A stretch of 35,629 bases of DNA from JADIYM01 sp964641945. Its GTDB lineage: Bacteria; Acidobacteriota; Blastocatellia; UBA7656; JADIYM01. The translations under genes were made by a program, and so were the position numbers. The DNA lies in contig CAZXLQ010000009.1 of NCBI GenBank assembly GCA_964641945.1, positions 1 to 35,629 on the forward strand, written 5' to 3'. The notes beneath the pieces were generated by a model. It was not told the DNA's origin and ran no database searches. It worked only from the letters and a program-made list of their open reading frames with translations. This document shows positions 1-9,100 of the stretch, piece by piece; within the stretch, counting starts at the first letter, position 1, and each line of letters begins with the position of its first letter.

Positions 1-27
1 ATGCGCGCCAGCGAGGTGAAAGCGTGA
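1..27 (+). CDS. 3' end of an upstream gene (partial)
   Basis: An open frame enters at base 1 and ends at the TGA at 25-27; only the last eight sense codons are present. The stop overlaps the GTG start of the next gene in a GTGA arrangement, the tight coupling usual in phage operons. Too short to identify. The first codon happens to be ATG, but nothing shows it is a start. Confidence 0.5.
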   Translation: MRASEVKA

Positions 28-665
28 GGCACTCCAAGGCATTCATCGCCAAGCAGGCCGCGCGCATGCAGCGCGCCGAGGAGATCATCGGCGCGGGCCA
101 CCAGACCGTGCGCAGCATGGCATCTAATCTCCTGGTCTCTCTGGTGACTGCGCGTAAAATCCTCGACGGGATGCTCGCGGAAAACAAGGCATACACATGG
201 ATGCAGCCGGCCCAGCCGGGTCACTCGCCGATGCGGTTCTATGCTGCCGGCACCAGATCGCGCGGCGAGAAACTGCAGCAGATCATCCGGCATCTGTCGG
301 TTGATCCGCTTTCGATGAAAGAACTTTGCCTCGTCATGGGATGCGGAACGATGACGGCCCACCGCGCGCTCATGGAATTGAAGGCGCAAAACCGCATACA
401 CGTCGCGCGATGGACGCCGGTCGGCAGGAACTACGAGCAGCTATGGACTGCCGGCGCGGGACAGGACGCACCGAAGCCGAAGCCGATGACGACCACGCAG
501 AAATACAAGGTGCGCGCCGTGCGCATGAAGCTGGATCCTGAAATGGCGATCCGCGAGGCCAACCGCAGGAAGGCAAAAGCGCTTGTTCCGAGGCGCGATC
601 CTTTTGTTGCCGCGCTATTCGGGCCGGCAGGACAGATAACGACAATCACGACAGAAGAAGAATGA
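24..665 (+). CDS. Tandem winged-helix-like DNA-binding protein, unknown role
   Basis: A 213-residue basic protein. The GTG start is chosen because GAGGTG lies about 5 bases upstream and the codon overlaps the previous stop (GTGA). Two similar segments, roughly residues 15-75 and 80-145, each look like a helix-turn-helix followed by a beta wing: helical stretches end in short strands holding YTWMQP / MRFYAAG and HVARWTPVG / YEQLWTAG. The C-terminal third is rich in Lys, Arg and Pro and looks flexible. The last codons overlap the helicase start (ATGA), so the two are co-translated. This suggests a DNA-binding partner of the helicase, perhaps in origin recognition or transcription control. I do not recognise a named family; the fold is judged by eye and the role is inference. 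Confidence 0.7.
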   Translation: MRHSKAFIAKQAARMQRAEEIIGAGHQTVRSMASNLLVSLVTARKILDGMLAENKAYTWMQPAQPGHSPMRFYAAGTRSRGEKLQQIIRHLSVDPLSMKELCLVMGCGTMTAHRALMELKAQNRIHVARWTPVGRNYEQLWTAGAGQDAPKPKPMTTTQKYKVRAVRMKLDPEMAIREANRRKAKALVPRRDPFVAALFGPAGQITTITTEEE

Positions 666-2322
666 CACTGCGCACAGCAATACACCCTCCGCGAATGAAG
701 CGGCGGCCGTATCAGCATGAGTCGATCTGCGCGATCGGACCCTATTTCGAGAACGGCGGGCATGCGCCGCTGATCGTCCTGCCGACCGGAGCCGGTAAGT
801 CAGTCGTGCTCGGAGAGTTCGTGCGCGAGACATGCGAGGCATGGCCGGACACCCACATCCTCGTTCTCACGCACGTCAAGGAACTGGTCGAGCAGGATGC
901 CAAGAAGATCGCCGAGTGCTGGAAGATGGCGCCGCTCGGCATCTACTCTGCCGGTCTGCGCATGCGCCAGATGCGACAGATCACCGTCGCCTCGATCCAA
1001 TCGGTCTACAATAAGCGGCATTTCTATGGCCGGTTCGACCTCATTATCGTCGACGAGGCGCATCTGATCCCGCACTCGAGCGAGGGCATGTATCGCAAGA
1101 TCCTCGACGGCTCGCTCGAGGTGAACCCGGACGTCAAGATCATCGGCCTGACCGCCACGCCGTACCGCCTCAAGGGCGGCCTGCTGCACGAGGGCGAGGG
1201 TGCGCTGTTCGACGGCATCGCCTACGAGGCCAACGTCGCCGATCTCATGGACGACGGCTATCTCTGCCGCCTGGTCGCGCCGGCCGCCGATACCGTGAAC
1301 CTCGACGGTGTCAAGAAGGTCGGCGGGGAATACAACCTCGGCCAACTTGGCGCGCGCATGAGCGCCGAGGAGCTCGTCGAGCACCATGCCGACGACATCA
1401 TCGTCAAGTGTGCCGACCGGCACCATTGGCTAGGCTTTGCCGTGACGATCGAGCACGCGCAGCTTATGACCGCAGCGCTGCGCCGCCGCGGCGTGCCGAC
1501 CGAATACGTGACCGGCGAATGCCCCGACCGCGACGCCAAGATCGCCCGGTTCAAGAGCGGCGAGACGCGCTGCCTCTACAACATGGGCGTGCTCACGACC
1601 GGCTTTGATTTCCCGGCCATCGACGCCGTGATCTGCCAGCGCCCGACCAAGAGCGCCGGCCTCTACGTGCAGATCGCCGGCCGCGGCACGCGACCGGTCT
1701 ATGCCGACGGGTTCGATCTCGACGCGCGCGAAGGCCGACTCGAGGCCATCGCCGCCGGCCAGAAACCGAATTGCCTGTTTCTGGACTATGGCGGAAACGT
1801 GCGTGAGCACGGCTTCATCGACCAGATCGAGCCGCCGCGCAAGGGCAAGGGCGGGCCACAGGAGCCGCCGGCCAAGGAATGCCCACGCTGCCGCAACCTC
1901 GTGCCGACCATGACCAGGTTCTGCAAGGTTCAGGTCGAGAGCGGCGGCCTGCGCGACGACGGCAAGACATGCGGCCACGAGTTCGAGATCGCGCCGAAGG
2001 AGTCCGAGGCCGTCGCGCATACCGGCGCCGTCGTGTCGACGGACGTGCCGCCGGTCGAACTCGCGGTCGAGAAGATTTTCTATTCCAAGCACGTCGGCCG
2101 CAGCGGCACGCCGACGCTCAAGGTCGACTACTATGCCGGCATCCAGCGCGTGAGCGAATACGTCTGCATCGAGCACGACGGCTATGCCAAGACCAAGGCC
2201 GCCAGGTGGTGGTCGCGCCGCTGCCCTTGGCCGATGCCGGACACCGTCGACGAGGCCGTCGAGGCCGGGCCGTATCTGGCACCGGTCAGCCGGATCCTCG
2301 TATCGTTCGCCAGCAAATACCC
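662..2322 (+). CDS. DEAD/DEAH-box superfamily 2 helicase (3' end lost in gap)
   Basis: ATP-dependent nucleic-acid helicase of the SSL2/RecQ-like SF2 type. Visible motifs: Walker A PTGAGKS (residues 41-47), motif II DEAH (131-134), motif III TAT within GLTATPYR (about 162-169), and motif VI QIAGRGTRP starting at residue 337. After the second RecA-like domain, about residues 400-440 contain CPRC and a later CGHEF segment, a probable zinc-binding insert. Overlaps the preceding gene by 4 bases (ATGA). The frame is intact for 553 codons up to the N run, so the C-terminus and stop are not visible; anything read in this frame past 2422 belongs to minus-strand lysis genes. Probably unwinds DNA at phage replication or recombination intermediates. 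Family assignment is firm, substrate is not. Confidence 0.92.
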
Positions 2323-2422
2323 NNNNNNNNNNNNNNNNNNNNNNNNNNNNNNNNNNNNNNNNNNNNNNNNNNNNNNNNNNNNNNNNNNNNNNNNNNNNNN
2401 NNNNNNNNNNNNNNNNNNNNNN
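2323..2422. other. Assembly gap (100 N)
   Basis: Exactly 100 N, so likely a scaffolding placeholder of unknown true length. It hides the 3' ends of two convergent genes, the helicase (+) and the Rz1-like lipoprotein (-), and any terminator between them. Confidence 0.97.
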
Positions 2423-2549
2423 ACCAGATGATCGGCTTGGCATGCTCGCAATACTCGATGCCGACGCGAACCGGGTTACTTACGCACCCACTTGCGAGCG
2501 CGCTCGAGCACAGCAACGTCGTCGCTGCGAGCAATCTCATCCTCGACAT
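2423..2549 (-). CDS. Rz1: Rz1-like outer-membrane spanin lipoprotein (partial)
   Basis: Starts at ATG 2549 inside the Rz-like gene in another frame and runs into the gap after 42 codons. The N-terminus is a lipoprotein signal peptide: Met-Arg start, hydrophobic core LLAATTLLCSSAL, then the lipobox-like ASGC with the acceptor Cys at residue 22. Proteins of this kind are lipid-anchored in the outer membrane and pair with an inner-membrane Rz to fuse the membranes at the last step of Gram-negative lysis. Nested overlap with Rz on the same strand is the classical arrangement. The C-terminus, normally proline-rich, is in the gap. Confidence 0.82.
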
Positions 2550-2724
2550 GTTGCACCTTTTCGCGGGCCTCGCTGGCCTGTTCGTTGATCTTGGTCTCGC
2601 GCTTGGCTACCTCGTCAGCCTTTCCACTCGACCGCCCTTTCAGGTACACGCCGACCAGCGCCACGAGCGCGGCCAGCGCGGCCATCAGATAGCCGCCGAA
2701 TTCACTGAGAAGCATTGCCAGCAT
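2476..2724 (-). CDS. Rz: Rz-like inner-membrane spanin
   Basis: 82 residues. One N-terminal transmembrane segment (about residues 8-28, FGGYLMAALAALVALVGVYL) is followed by a charged, coiled-coil-like region (about 32-75) rich in Lys and Glu. This is the type II inner-membrane topology of an i-spanin, whose periplasmic part binds Rz1. A strong GGGAGG lies 5 bases before ATG 2724. The start overlaps the holin gene by 23 bases, and the Rz1-like frame begins inside this gene. Assigned from topology and context, since spanins diverge strongly in sequence. Confidence 0.85.
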   Translation of the reverse strand: MLAMLLSEFGGYLMAALAALVALVGVYLKGRSSGKADEVAKRETKINEQASEAREKVQHVEDEIARSDDVAVLERARKWVRK

Positions 2725-2935
2725 TGCCGCCTCCCTGGTCGATCAGGCGCCCGGCCATGCCAAGCACGAGCACCGTGACGGCCGCTGCCGTCACGTACCC
2801 GGCAGGAATGCCCTGCTTGAGATCGTCGGGCATGAGCGCCCATGTGCCTTGAATTGCGATCGAGATCGCCATGCACTGTTGCGAGAACCAGCGCCAGCAA
2901 CGGCGCCAGCCGGATACGAGCCGGATCTTTTTCAT
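2702..2935 (-). CDS. Putative holin
   Basis: 77-residue small membrane protein. The amphipathic basic N-terminus (MKKIRLVSGWRRCWRWFSQQ) precedes a hydrophobic segment around residues 20-34 and a second at about 45-65 (AGYVTAAAVTVLVLGMAGRL), giving one or two membrane spans. The start with RLVxxWRRxxRRxxS resembles the DUF7940 holin group from memory. The endolysin stop and this ATG overlap as TAATG, and Rz follows with overlap, so it sits exactly where a holin is expected. It would form the inner-membrane lesion that lets the endolysin out. Role inferred from size, topology and position. Confidence 0.82.
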   Translation of the reverse strand: MKKIRLVSGWRRCWRWFSQQCMAISIAIQGTWALMPDDLKQGIPAGYVTAAAVTVLVLGMAGRLIDQGGGNAGNASQ

Positions 2936-3483
2936 TACGGGATCTCCACGCGATTCAGGAACCAGCCATAGGCAAAGGATTCCTGAGATGGGTTTTTCTC
3001 TGCGATGGCGATGTAGCGCTCGCCTTGCTGAGAATTGAGCGCGCGCAGCAGCACGCGCTCGCCATTCTTGCCGCGCTTTGCGATCATCGCTTTTAGCGCG
3101 CGCAGCGTCGCCGGGCCGACGACGCCATCGACCGCGATGTCCTGCCAGTCTGTGGCGCCACGGTTAAACACGTTGAGCGCACGCTGCAGGAAGCGAGCCG
3201 CGACGGATGCGCCCATGTTGACGCCGGTATCGAACATCTCCATCGCGATCGGCTCGGACACGGCAGCGATCTCGTCGCCGCGCATCGGATCCCAAAACTC
3301 CCGGCGATAGACCGACTCGGCAAAACTGTTCGTGAGGCCGCTCATCGGTCCGGTCCATCCGTATTTGCGGGCCAAACCCTCGGTCACGCCGAGCATGGTC
3401 CTGCCTCCACGATCATCCTTGTGGTCAGAGTATCCGCCCTCCACGCCGGCCACATGGGCGAGTGCCTTATCGAATGCCGTCAT
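2935..3483 (-). CDS. Endolysin, GH108 family with peptidoglycan-binding domain
   Basis: 182 residues; degrades peptidoglycan at lysis. The N-terminus carries the GH108 (ZliS-like) signature: catalytic Glu15 in VEGGYSDHKDDRGG, then RTMLGVT. The C-terminal half contains VDGVVGPATLRALKA, matching the PG-binding-3 domain that accompanies GH108. The start at ATG 3483 is preferred over an upstream in-frame GTG-type start at 3540 because a purine-rich GAGGGAAGGG immediately precedes it and the protein then begins at the usual GH108 N-terminus. No signal peptide is visible, so export depends on the holin. The 5' end overlaps the upstream membrane-protein gene by 17 bases and the 3' end overlaps the holin start. 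Confidence 0.92.
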   Translation of the reverse strand: MTAFDKALAHVAGVEGGYSDHKDDRGGRTMLGVTEGLARKYGWTGPMSGLTNSFAESVYRREFWDPMRGDEIAAVSEPIAMEMFDTGVNMGASVAARFLQRALNVFNRGATDWQDIAVDGVVGPATLRALKAMIAKRGKNGERVLLRALNSQQGERYIAIAEKNPSQESFAYGWFLNRVEIP

Positions 3484-3928
3484 TCCCTTCCCTCTTCGCG
3501 CCGGCAACCCGGCCCTTTTGTTCGAACTCGACCCATGCAAGCCGCCGGTCGATCGTGACGATCATCTCTGCGCTGCTCTTGATGATGCCCTCGTAGTTCC
3601 CGATGACCCGGAACAGGAGCGCACCGATAACGACCACGAGCACGGTCGCCGCCGCGTAGAAGCCGATCCCCCGGTTGACCCAGCGGTCGACCTTGGCGTC
3701 GACGATCTTGATCGCCGCGGAAGCGTCCGACGCCTTGACGAACAGCATGTCGATCCGCTTGTTGTGATGACTATCGCGCTCCTGCATCAAAGCCAACGTC
3801 TCGGACAGACGCGGGATATGCGACACCTGACTGAGCAGGGTTTGCAGCCCCGCCTCGATCCGCGCCAGGCGCTCAGCGACTGCTGTTTCTTGTGGATCCG
3901 GCATATCTTCTATGATAGATGCTTGCAT
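3467..3928 (-). CDS. Single-span membrane protein with coiled coil, lysis cassette
   Basis: 153 residues. An N-terminal helical, Glu/Arg-rich region (about 15-85) resembles a coiled coil; a transmembrane segment follows at about 88-108 (YAAATVLVVVIGALLFRVI), then a short charged tail. It is first in the lysis cassette, overlapping the endolysin start by 17 bases. Proteins of this shape are frequent next to podovirus lysis genes, but I do not recognise a family. It could be a second holin, an antiholin or a membrane anchor; none of these is shown by the sequence. Confidence 0.75.
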   Translation of the reverse strand: MQASIIEDMPDPQETAVAERLARIEAGLQTLLSQVSHIPRLSETLALMQERDSHHNKRIDMLFVKASDASAAIKIVDAKVDRWVNRGIGFYAAATVLVVVIGALLFRVIGNYEGIIKSSAEMIVTIDRRLAWVEFEQKGRVAGAKREGNDGIR

Positions 3929-3974
3929 GATTATTTCACGCGCGATGCGATTTCTCCATCACGTGCCGCAGCAA

Positions 3975-4385
3975 TTACGCAGACAGCAGTTCACCCTTGC
4001 GGGCCTCGGAAATAATCCCGGCCGCAACCATAGCATCCAGCCCAGCAGCGACATCAGGATCCGACAGGTCGACGTACTGCGCGGCGATCAGGTTATCGAG
4101 AGACCATTGCACAGCAATGCTCGAACTCGTGCGCGCAGCCGCATACTCGGCCAGCGTGAACCGCTTGAGGTAATCCCGCGACGAAACAATCACGCGCCCA
4201 TCCTGCTGCGGCTCGTCCTCGTGCTGGACGTCCTCGCTCGCCTGCACAAGCGCAAACCCGCCGTCGATCGAAACGGCCATGCCGCCCAGCATGCCGCCGA
4301 GCGCCTGACGATACTGCTCGTCAGTGATCTCAATTCCGCCGTCGATCGGCAACTGGCTGATTTTCCCATTGGCTGCGTATGGCAT
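3975..4385 (-). CDS. Hypothetical protein, possible tail-fibre assembly factor
   Basis: 136 residues. The N-terminus (ATG, PYAANGKISQLPIDGG then EITDEQYRQALGGMLGG) has the short strand plus EQY-helix layout seen in many small tail-fibre assembly proteins. The C-terminal half is helical, with a DPDVAAGLDAMVAAGIIS stretch. ATG 4385 overlaps the preceding tail-tip stop (TGATG), so translation is coupled to the tip gene; a GTG one codon upstream is possible. Position directly after the tip protein supports a chaperone or minor tail role, but the match is weak. Confidence 0.7.
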   Translation of the reverse strand: MPYAANGKISQLPIDGGIEITDEQYRQALGGMLGGMAVSIDGGFALVQASEDVQHEDEPQQDGRVIVSSRDYLKRFTLAEYAAARTSSSIAVQWSLDNLIAAQYVDLSDPDVAAGLDAMVAAGIISEARKGELLSA

Positions 4386-5017
4386 CACTTGATCCTCATG
4401 TAATAGGTCATGCCCTGGTTCCGCGGGCGCGCCTCGGAGTCGCCATCTTGCGCTACATACGCCCCGGATGTGCCCTGCGGCGCGCTCGTTCCTGACACGA
4501 CAACACCAGTACCGCCGCCTGCGCCGGCCACCATGACGATGCCGTGGTTGTGCACTAGGTTTGCGCTGTCCTGCAGGGCGCCGCCCGTCGAATTTGGGCG
4601 AATGAATCGCATCTCGGTGTTGAGCAGATTTATCGTCTGCCCGTTGATCGGACTGCTAGATAGGCTGATAACGGCGGTCGCAGTGATGTTCGGGGCCGAT
4701 CCAGAGACAGACTCGCTCGTCAGCGCGCCAGTATTGTAGGCGTCCGACGCGGTCAGCTTGATAAAGCGGAACTGCGCATTGTTCGTCGGCGGGATGGGCA
4801 CGCCAGTAATATCGTCGCGCAACGGGAACGGCTCGCCGATCGGCTTGCCAAGCCATTGCAGAATATCGACAGGCGCGAGCGGATGACCGCCGGCTGTCAC
4901 GCCGTCATGGACAACGGCCACATTCTTGTCGGTGTCGATTGTGACCTCGCCAGCCGCCCCGGTAAAGGAGGCATGCTGCGCAGTCGTGCCGCGGCGTAGT
5001 TTAAGAGCAATACTCAT
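4385..5017 (-). CDS. Tail tip/receptor-binding protein with Mtd-type N-terminus
   Basis: 210 residues. Residues 1-50 (LKLRRGTTAQH, FTGAAGEVTIDTDKN, VVHDGVTAGGHPLA) match the N-terminal domain of the BPP-1 major tropism determinant family, which attaches receptor-binding proteins to fibres. The C-terminal half is Gly/Ser/Thr-rich with an LVHNHGI stretch and ends in a SEARPRNQGMTYYMRIK tail. That ending is typical of tail-collar-like fibre tips, not of the C-type-lectin variable domain of Mtd. It overlaps the tail fibre stop by ATGA and lies next to it, so it probably sits on that fibre. Adsorption function is inferred. Confidence 0.8.
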   Translation of the reverse strand: MSIALKLRRGTTAQHASFTGAAGEVTIDTDKNVAVVHDGVTAGGHPLAPVDILQWLGKPIGEPFPLRDDITGVPIPPTNNAQFRFIKLTASDAYNTGALTSESVSGSAPNITATAVISLSSSPINGQTINLLNTEMRFIRPNSTGGALQDSANLVHNHGIVMVAGAGGGTGVVVSGTSAPQGTSGAYVAQDGDSEARPRNQGMTYYMRIK

Positions 5018-6180
5018 ACGATGAACCCCAGGTCGATGATCGGCGCAAGCTTCGCGGATGTGACGCTTTGATCGGCCGGCACGTTGATCGCCTGCGTCGA
5101 GATCCAGCGCACGAACACGTTATTTGCACCGAGAGGAGGGGCCGCCACGAATGAAAGGGTGGCGCCCATCACCATGTAGTCAGTGCCGGGATACTGGCGC
5201 ACGCCGGATATGTAGACCTCGACAGAGCCGAGCGAGCCAGGAATGCCACTCAGAGTAAAATCTGTCTGCGAACCGTCGCCAGAAAAATAGTCGTATGGCG
5301 TACTGACGCCGCGCGCGAAATCATCCCAGCCGGATCCGTAGACGCGCATCGCGCCGGAGTTCGTGTTGAAATACAGGTCGCCCTGCTGCAGCGGCGTGCC
5401 GTCGCGACGGGTAAGCGGATCGGTCGCGCTCGGCCCGTAATACACGCCGGCAAAATTCGACACGTCCTCGACGTTGTCGGCAACAATGGTCACGTCAGTC
5501 GCGATCCCGGCCACTGCGGTGACGTCGCTGTCGATGGCCGCCACCGCGCTGACGTCGCTGTCGATGGCCGCCACCGCATTGACGCCGGCAATGTTCCCGG
5601 CAACCGTATTCACGTTGGCGATGCTGCCGGCCACGGTATCAATGGCGGCGGCTGCCCCTGAAACTGTATCGACGCTCGAGATCAGCGGCCCGGCAATGGG
5701 CTCGCCGGTCGACTCGCTGAATGCCAGCACTCGACCGGATCGCTGGATAATATTCGGGAGCACGGCGCCGGCAACGGGGTCGGCATCGGGGTACCGGGTA
5801 GAGCGCGCCACAAGTTCAGCAAGCTGCTGATCCTGCATCGCCAGCCGGTCAAATACGTCCTCGTGAATCTCTGGATAGAACTTTCCCTGATTCCGGATTG
5901 AGGTTTCCTGCACCAGATCGAGCACACGGCGCGCGACCATCGTATAGCCGTCATGCGCGGCGGCCCATGGGCCGGACACAACGATGCTGCCGCCGTTGTA
6001 ATCACCCGCGCCAGTCACCGTGTAGTCGGTTCCGAGCACGAGCCGCGAGGCGACCCCCGCCGGAGAGAGGATGTCGATGACGAAATCCGCCTCATCGAAA
6101 ACACGGAACGTGTACGGGTAGATCGTCGTGCCCGACGAGACCGTAAAATCCGCTCGGTTGCTGTTGGTTGCGACAGTCAT
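5014..6180 (-). CDS. Tail fibre protein, T7-type N-terminal domain
   Basis: 388 residues. The first ~130 residues (FTVSSGTTIYPYTFRVFDEADF, GTDYTVTGAGDYNGGSIV, RRVLDLVQET, DRLAMQDQQ) match the podovirus T7 gp17-like domain that binds the tail tube. A repeat region (about residues 175-240) follows with ten-residue units ending in D-V, such as VAAIDSD and VAGIATD, then a beta-rich segment with LYFNTNSGAMRVYGSGW and FVRWISTQ. It ends shortly after a SVTSAKLAP motif. The ATG follows the giant gene's TAA... in order on the minus strand the fibre is downstream, with AAGGTGAG as ribosome site. The fibre presumably carries the 4385-5017 protein at its tip. Confidence 0.88.
   Translation of the reverse strand: MTVATNSNRADFTVSSGTTIYPYTFRVFDEADFVIDILSPAGVASRLVLGTDYTVTGAGDYNGGSIVVSGPWAAAHDGYTMVARRVLDLVQETSIRNQGKFYPEIHEDVFDRLAMQDQQLAELVARSTRYPDADPVAGAVLPNIIQRSGRVLAFSESTGEPIAGPLISSVDTVSGAAAAIDTVAGSIANVNTVAGNIAGVNAVAAIDSDVSAVAAIDSDVTAVAGIATDVTIVADNVEDVSNFAGVYYGPSATDPLTRRDGTPLQQGDLYFNTNSGAMRVYGSGWDDFARGVSTPYDYFSGDGSQTDFTLSGIPGSLGSVEVYISGVRQYPGTDYMVMGATLSFVAAPPLGANNVFVRWISTQAINVPADQSVTSAKLAPIIDLGFIV
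5521..5580 (-). repeat. Tandem 30-bp repeat in the tail fibre gene
   Basis: Two adjacent 30-base units, 5521-5550 and 5551-5580, share their first 27 bases exactly. They encode consecutive ten-residue units (VAAIDSD type). Weaker copies flank them at protein level. Unit number could change by slippage and alter fibre length. Confidence 0.9.
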
Positions 6181-9100
6181 TTACTCACCTTTTTTCCGGC
6201 GGAACGCCAGGTCATGCAGCAGTTCACCAGGACCGTCCGGGCTGCTATTGCCCGTCAGCAGGTCATAGAGATATTCTATCGTGATACGCGCCTGCCCTGT
6301 TGGTAAATTCGCAACATATCCCGCCGTTTCCATCACATTAAACCAGAAATCGCTATCGGCCGGCTTGTCGCCAAAAGCGGCGTCAAAGGCACCGATGACG
6401 GTCTTACCGACCCGGTCGAGCGTGTCGATGACCGGGGAGACGCGCATGTCGCGGGATCCTGGGCTGTTGCCGTCGAGCATCTTCTCGGCCAGGTTGCCGA
6501 CGTCGCGCAAAAGCGGGATCGGAGCCGACAGCGAGAAAGTCGTCTTGATCGCCGCCCATTTGGCAAAGCATGCCGGATCGTCGATCGCGCACTCTTTCGG
6601 CCCACGGCTTGCCAGAAGATCGGACATGATCGCCGGCATCGCGGTAATCATGAGCACGCGCATGATCGCCTCTGGCGCATACTTCATACCATCGACGCCG
6701 AGCCGCTGCTGCGCCGTGCGCAGACGGCCGTACTGTGCCGCAAACGGCGTATAGAACATGGTCAGCATCTTGATCGCGCCACGCTTGCGCTGGATCGCCG
6801 ACAGGTCTTTCGCGCCACCCGCGCCTTGGCTGCGCCGCACCGCGTTGTCAGCCTGGTGGATCGCCTCAGCCTCGGCCATGCCGGACGCGAGCGCCTTGTT
6901 GTAAGCGCCGACCCACGTCGGAATCGTGACCATCCGGTCGGCGATGTTGATGCCGATGAACGCGCCGCGGTTGACCGCCGAGTGCCACTTAGCGACCTTG
7001 CCATGCCGCATGGCGCGGAGCTCGTCGCGCACATCACGGTCGATCGTTTCGAAGCGATGGCGCATCTCGCCGGACTTCTCGACGACCATGCGATAGGCCT
7101 GCGCCGGGCTGCGCATGGTCTCCATGAGACCGTTGTAGAGCCACTTGCTGCCGACGACCTCGAGCGCGTTGAACGCGCCTGCCAGCTGCGCGACGATCGT
7201 CGTGAACTTGTAGCCGAGCGCGACAGTCGTCGTGTTCGTGCGCGCGGTCTCGATCAGGCGGTCGAGACCGGTCAGGCCATCCGACGGCGAGACGTTGCGG
7301 TCGTTCGCCACGGCACGCAGCCACGGCATGAACATCTGCTCGTACTGGTCTCCGAGTTGCTGCTGCAGCGTCTGCCGGATCTCTGGATTGTTGATGATCC
7401 GGTTGGCGTCNNNNNNNNNNNNNNNNNNNNNNNNNNNNNNNNNNNNNNNNNNNNNNNNNNNNNNNNNNNNNNNNNNNNNNNNNNNNNNNNNNNNNNNNNN
7501 NNNNNNNNNNGAGACACGTTCCTCGAGCGCGGCGATCTCAGGCCACAGGGAATTGACCTCGTCCCACACCGATTGAACGAACTGCCAGTCCTCGGCCGAG
7601 AGCTTGCCTAGCATGACATCAACCTCGGCCGCAGTCAGACTGTTGCCGCGCAGAAGCTTGTCGTAGTTCTGCTCGTTGCCGACGTTGAGTGCCATCGAGA
7701 TGAGCCAGTGGCGCGACACGTTGCCCACGACCGGGAACGTGAACTGATCGAGCAGGCGCGCGCCGTTGCGCTCGCTGTAGCGCTCGAGCAACGTGCCGAC
7801 CTTGTCGCCGATGCGACCGAGAGTGTCGAGCTCAGCCGTCTGCGCCTCGGCCGCACGGTTGAAAATGTACCGGTGCCAAGGTCCATCCGCCTTGCCGCCG
7901 TCGAGCCAGTCGATAATCGTCTCGAGCGGCAGCAGGTCGGCATCCCACGACCGGAACCAGTCGCCGACCTTTTCGCGCGTCGTGCGCAGAGCGCGGTCGA
8001 TCGAGCGCTGAGGCACGCCCTTGGTGTTGGCGAGTGCCGAGCCGACCAGTTGCCCGATCGCGTCGCTGAATTCGATTTGCTCGTTTTTCAGGAGCAGGCG
8101 GTTCTTGAGCCTGGCGAGGTGCTCAATCGACTTGAGCGCGTCGCGCACGGCGCGGAGTTCGTCGACCGGCACCTCGCGGTAGTTGCGCTGCCCCGCCTGC
8201 TCGAGCAATTCCGGCGTGATCGCCGGGTTGTAGCCGGCCGCGACCTGCTGCTCATACCAGGCGAGCAGGTTCTTGCGCCGGTCAAGCTGGCGACCAGAAA
8301 CCTTTTTGAATTCATACTGCTCGAGGAGCGCATTGACCTGCTCGAGATAGTCGCCGCCAGCCTTGCCGATGCGCTGCTGCGCGGCCGGCTTCTGCAGGTC
8401 TGTCGCGTATTTCTGGATCGCCTCGATCTCGCGCTGCGCCTTGACGGCCTCGCGATAGAGGTAATGATTCATGAGCTCGCGCTGCTTGGCCGTGGCCGCG
8501 ACCTGCCAGTCGCCGCGCGCCGCCGCGTCGAATGCCTCGCGCGATGCCTTGCGCTCGGCGTTGAGGTAGGCATTCGGCTCGAGATCGCGCACCTGCTTTT
8601 GCCCGATCATGCCGGCCGCCGCGGCGCGGAACGCCTCGACCGGCGGAATGCTGNNNNNNNNNNNNNNNNNNNNNNNNNNNNNNNNNNNNNNNNNNNNNNN
8701 NNNNNNNNNNNNNNNNNNNNNNNNNNNNNNNNNNNNNNNNNNNNNNNNNNNNNGCCTCGAACCCGCGCGCAAACTGCTCGTGATGCTTGGTCTCGATCTG
8801 GTCGCGCGACTCGACGCCGAACCAGTCGAGGATCGTCTTGTAGTCGTCGGCGATCTGCTGCGATGCGCCGTCAGCGGTGGCGAGATCGCCCAGCACCTCG
8901 AGCCAGAAATGCCCGGTCTCGTGCAGGAACGTCGACAGGTCAGCGCCGTCGAGCAGCGTGATGCGGAACTTGCGGTCGCCGCCGAACTCGATATAGCCGC
9001 GCTCGGACTGCCGGAACGTTGCCCCGACGAAGCCCTTACCCTGCTGCGCCCAGGACGCAACTTCCGCTCCGCTCGTGTCCATGACGTCGAGCACGCGCGC

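Noticed and set aside
2423..2778. Continuation of plus-strand frames past the first gap
   Set aside because: The region holds the minus-strand holin and spanin genes with good ribosome sites; the plus frames have no features.
4385..6180. A diversity-generating retroelement, suggested by the Mtd-type N-terminus and BPP-1-like head genes
   Set aside because: No reverse transcriptase and no template/variable repeat pair is visible in the window, and the tip C-terminus is collar-like, not lectin-like. It could still lie outside the window.
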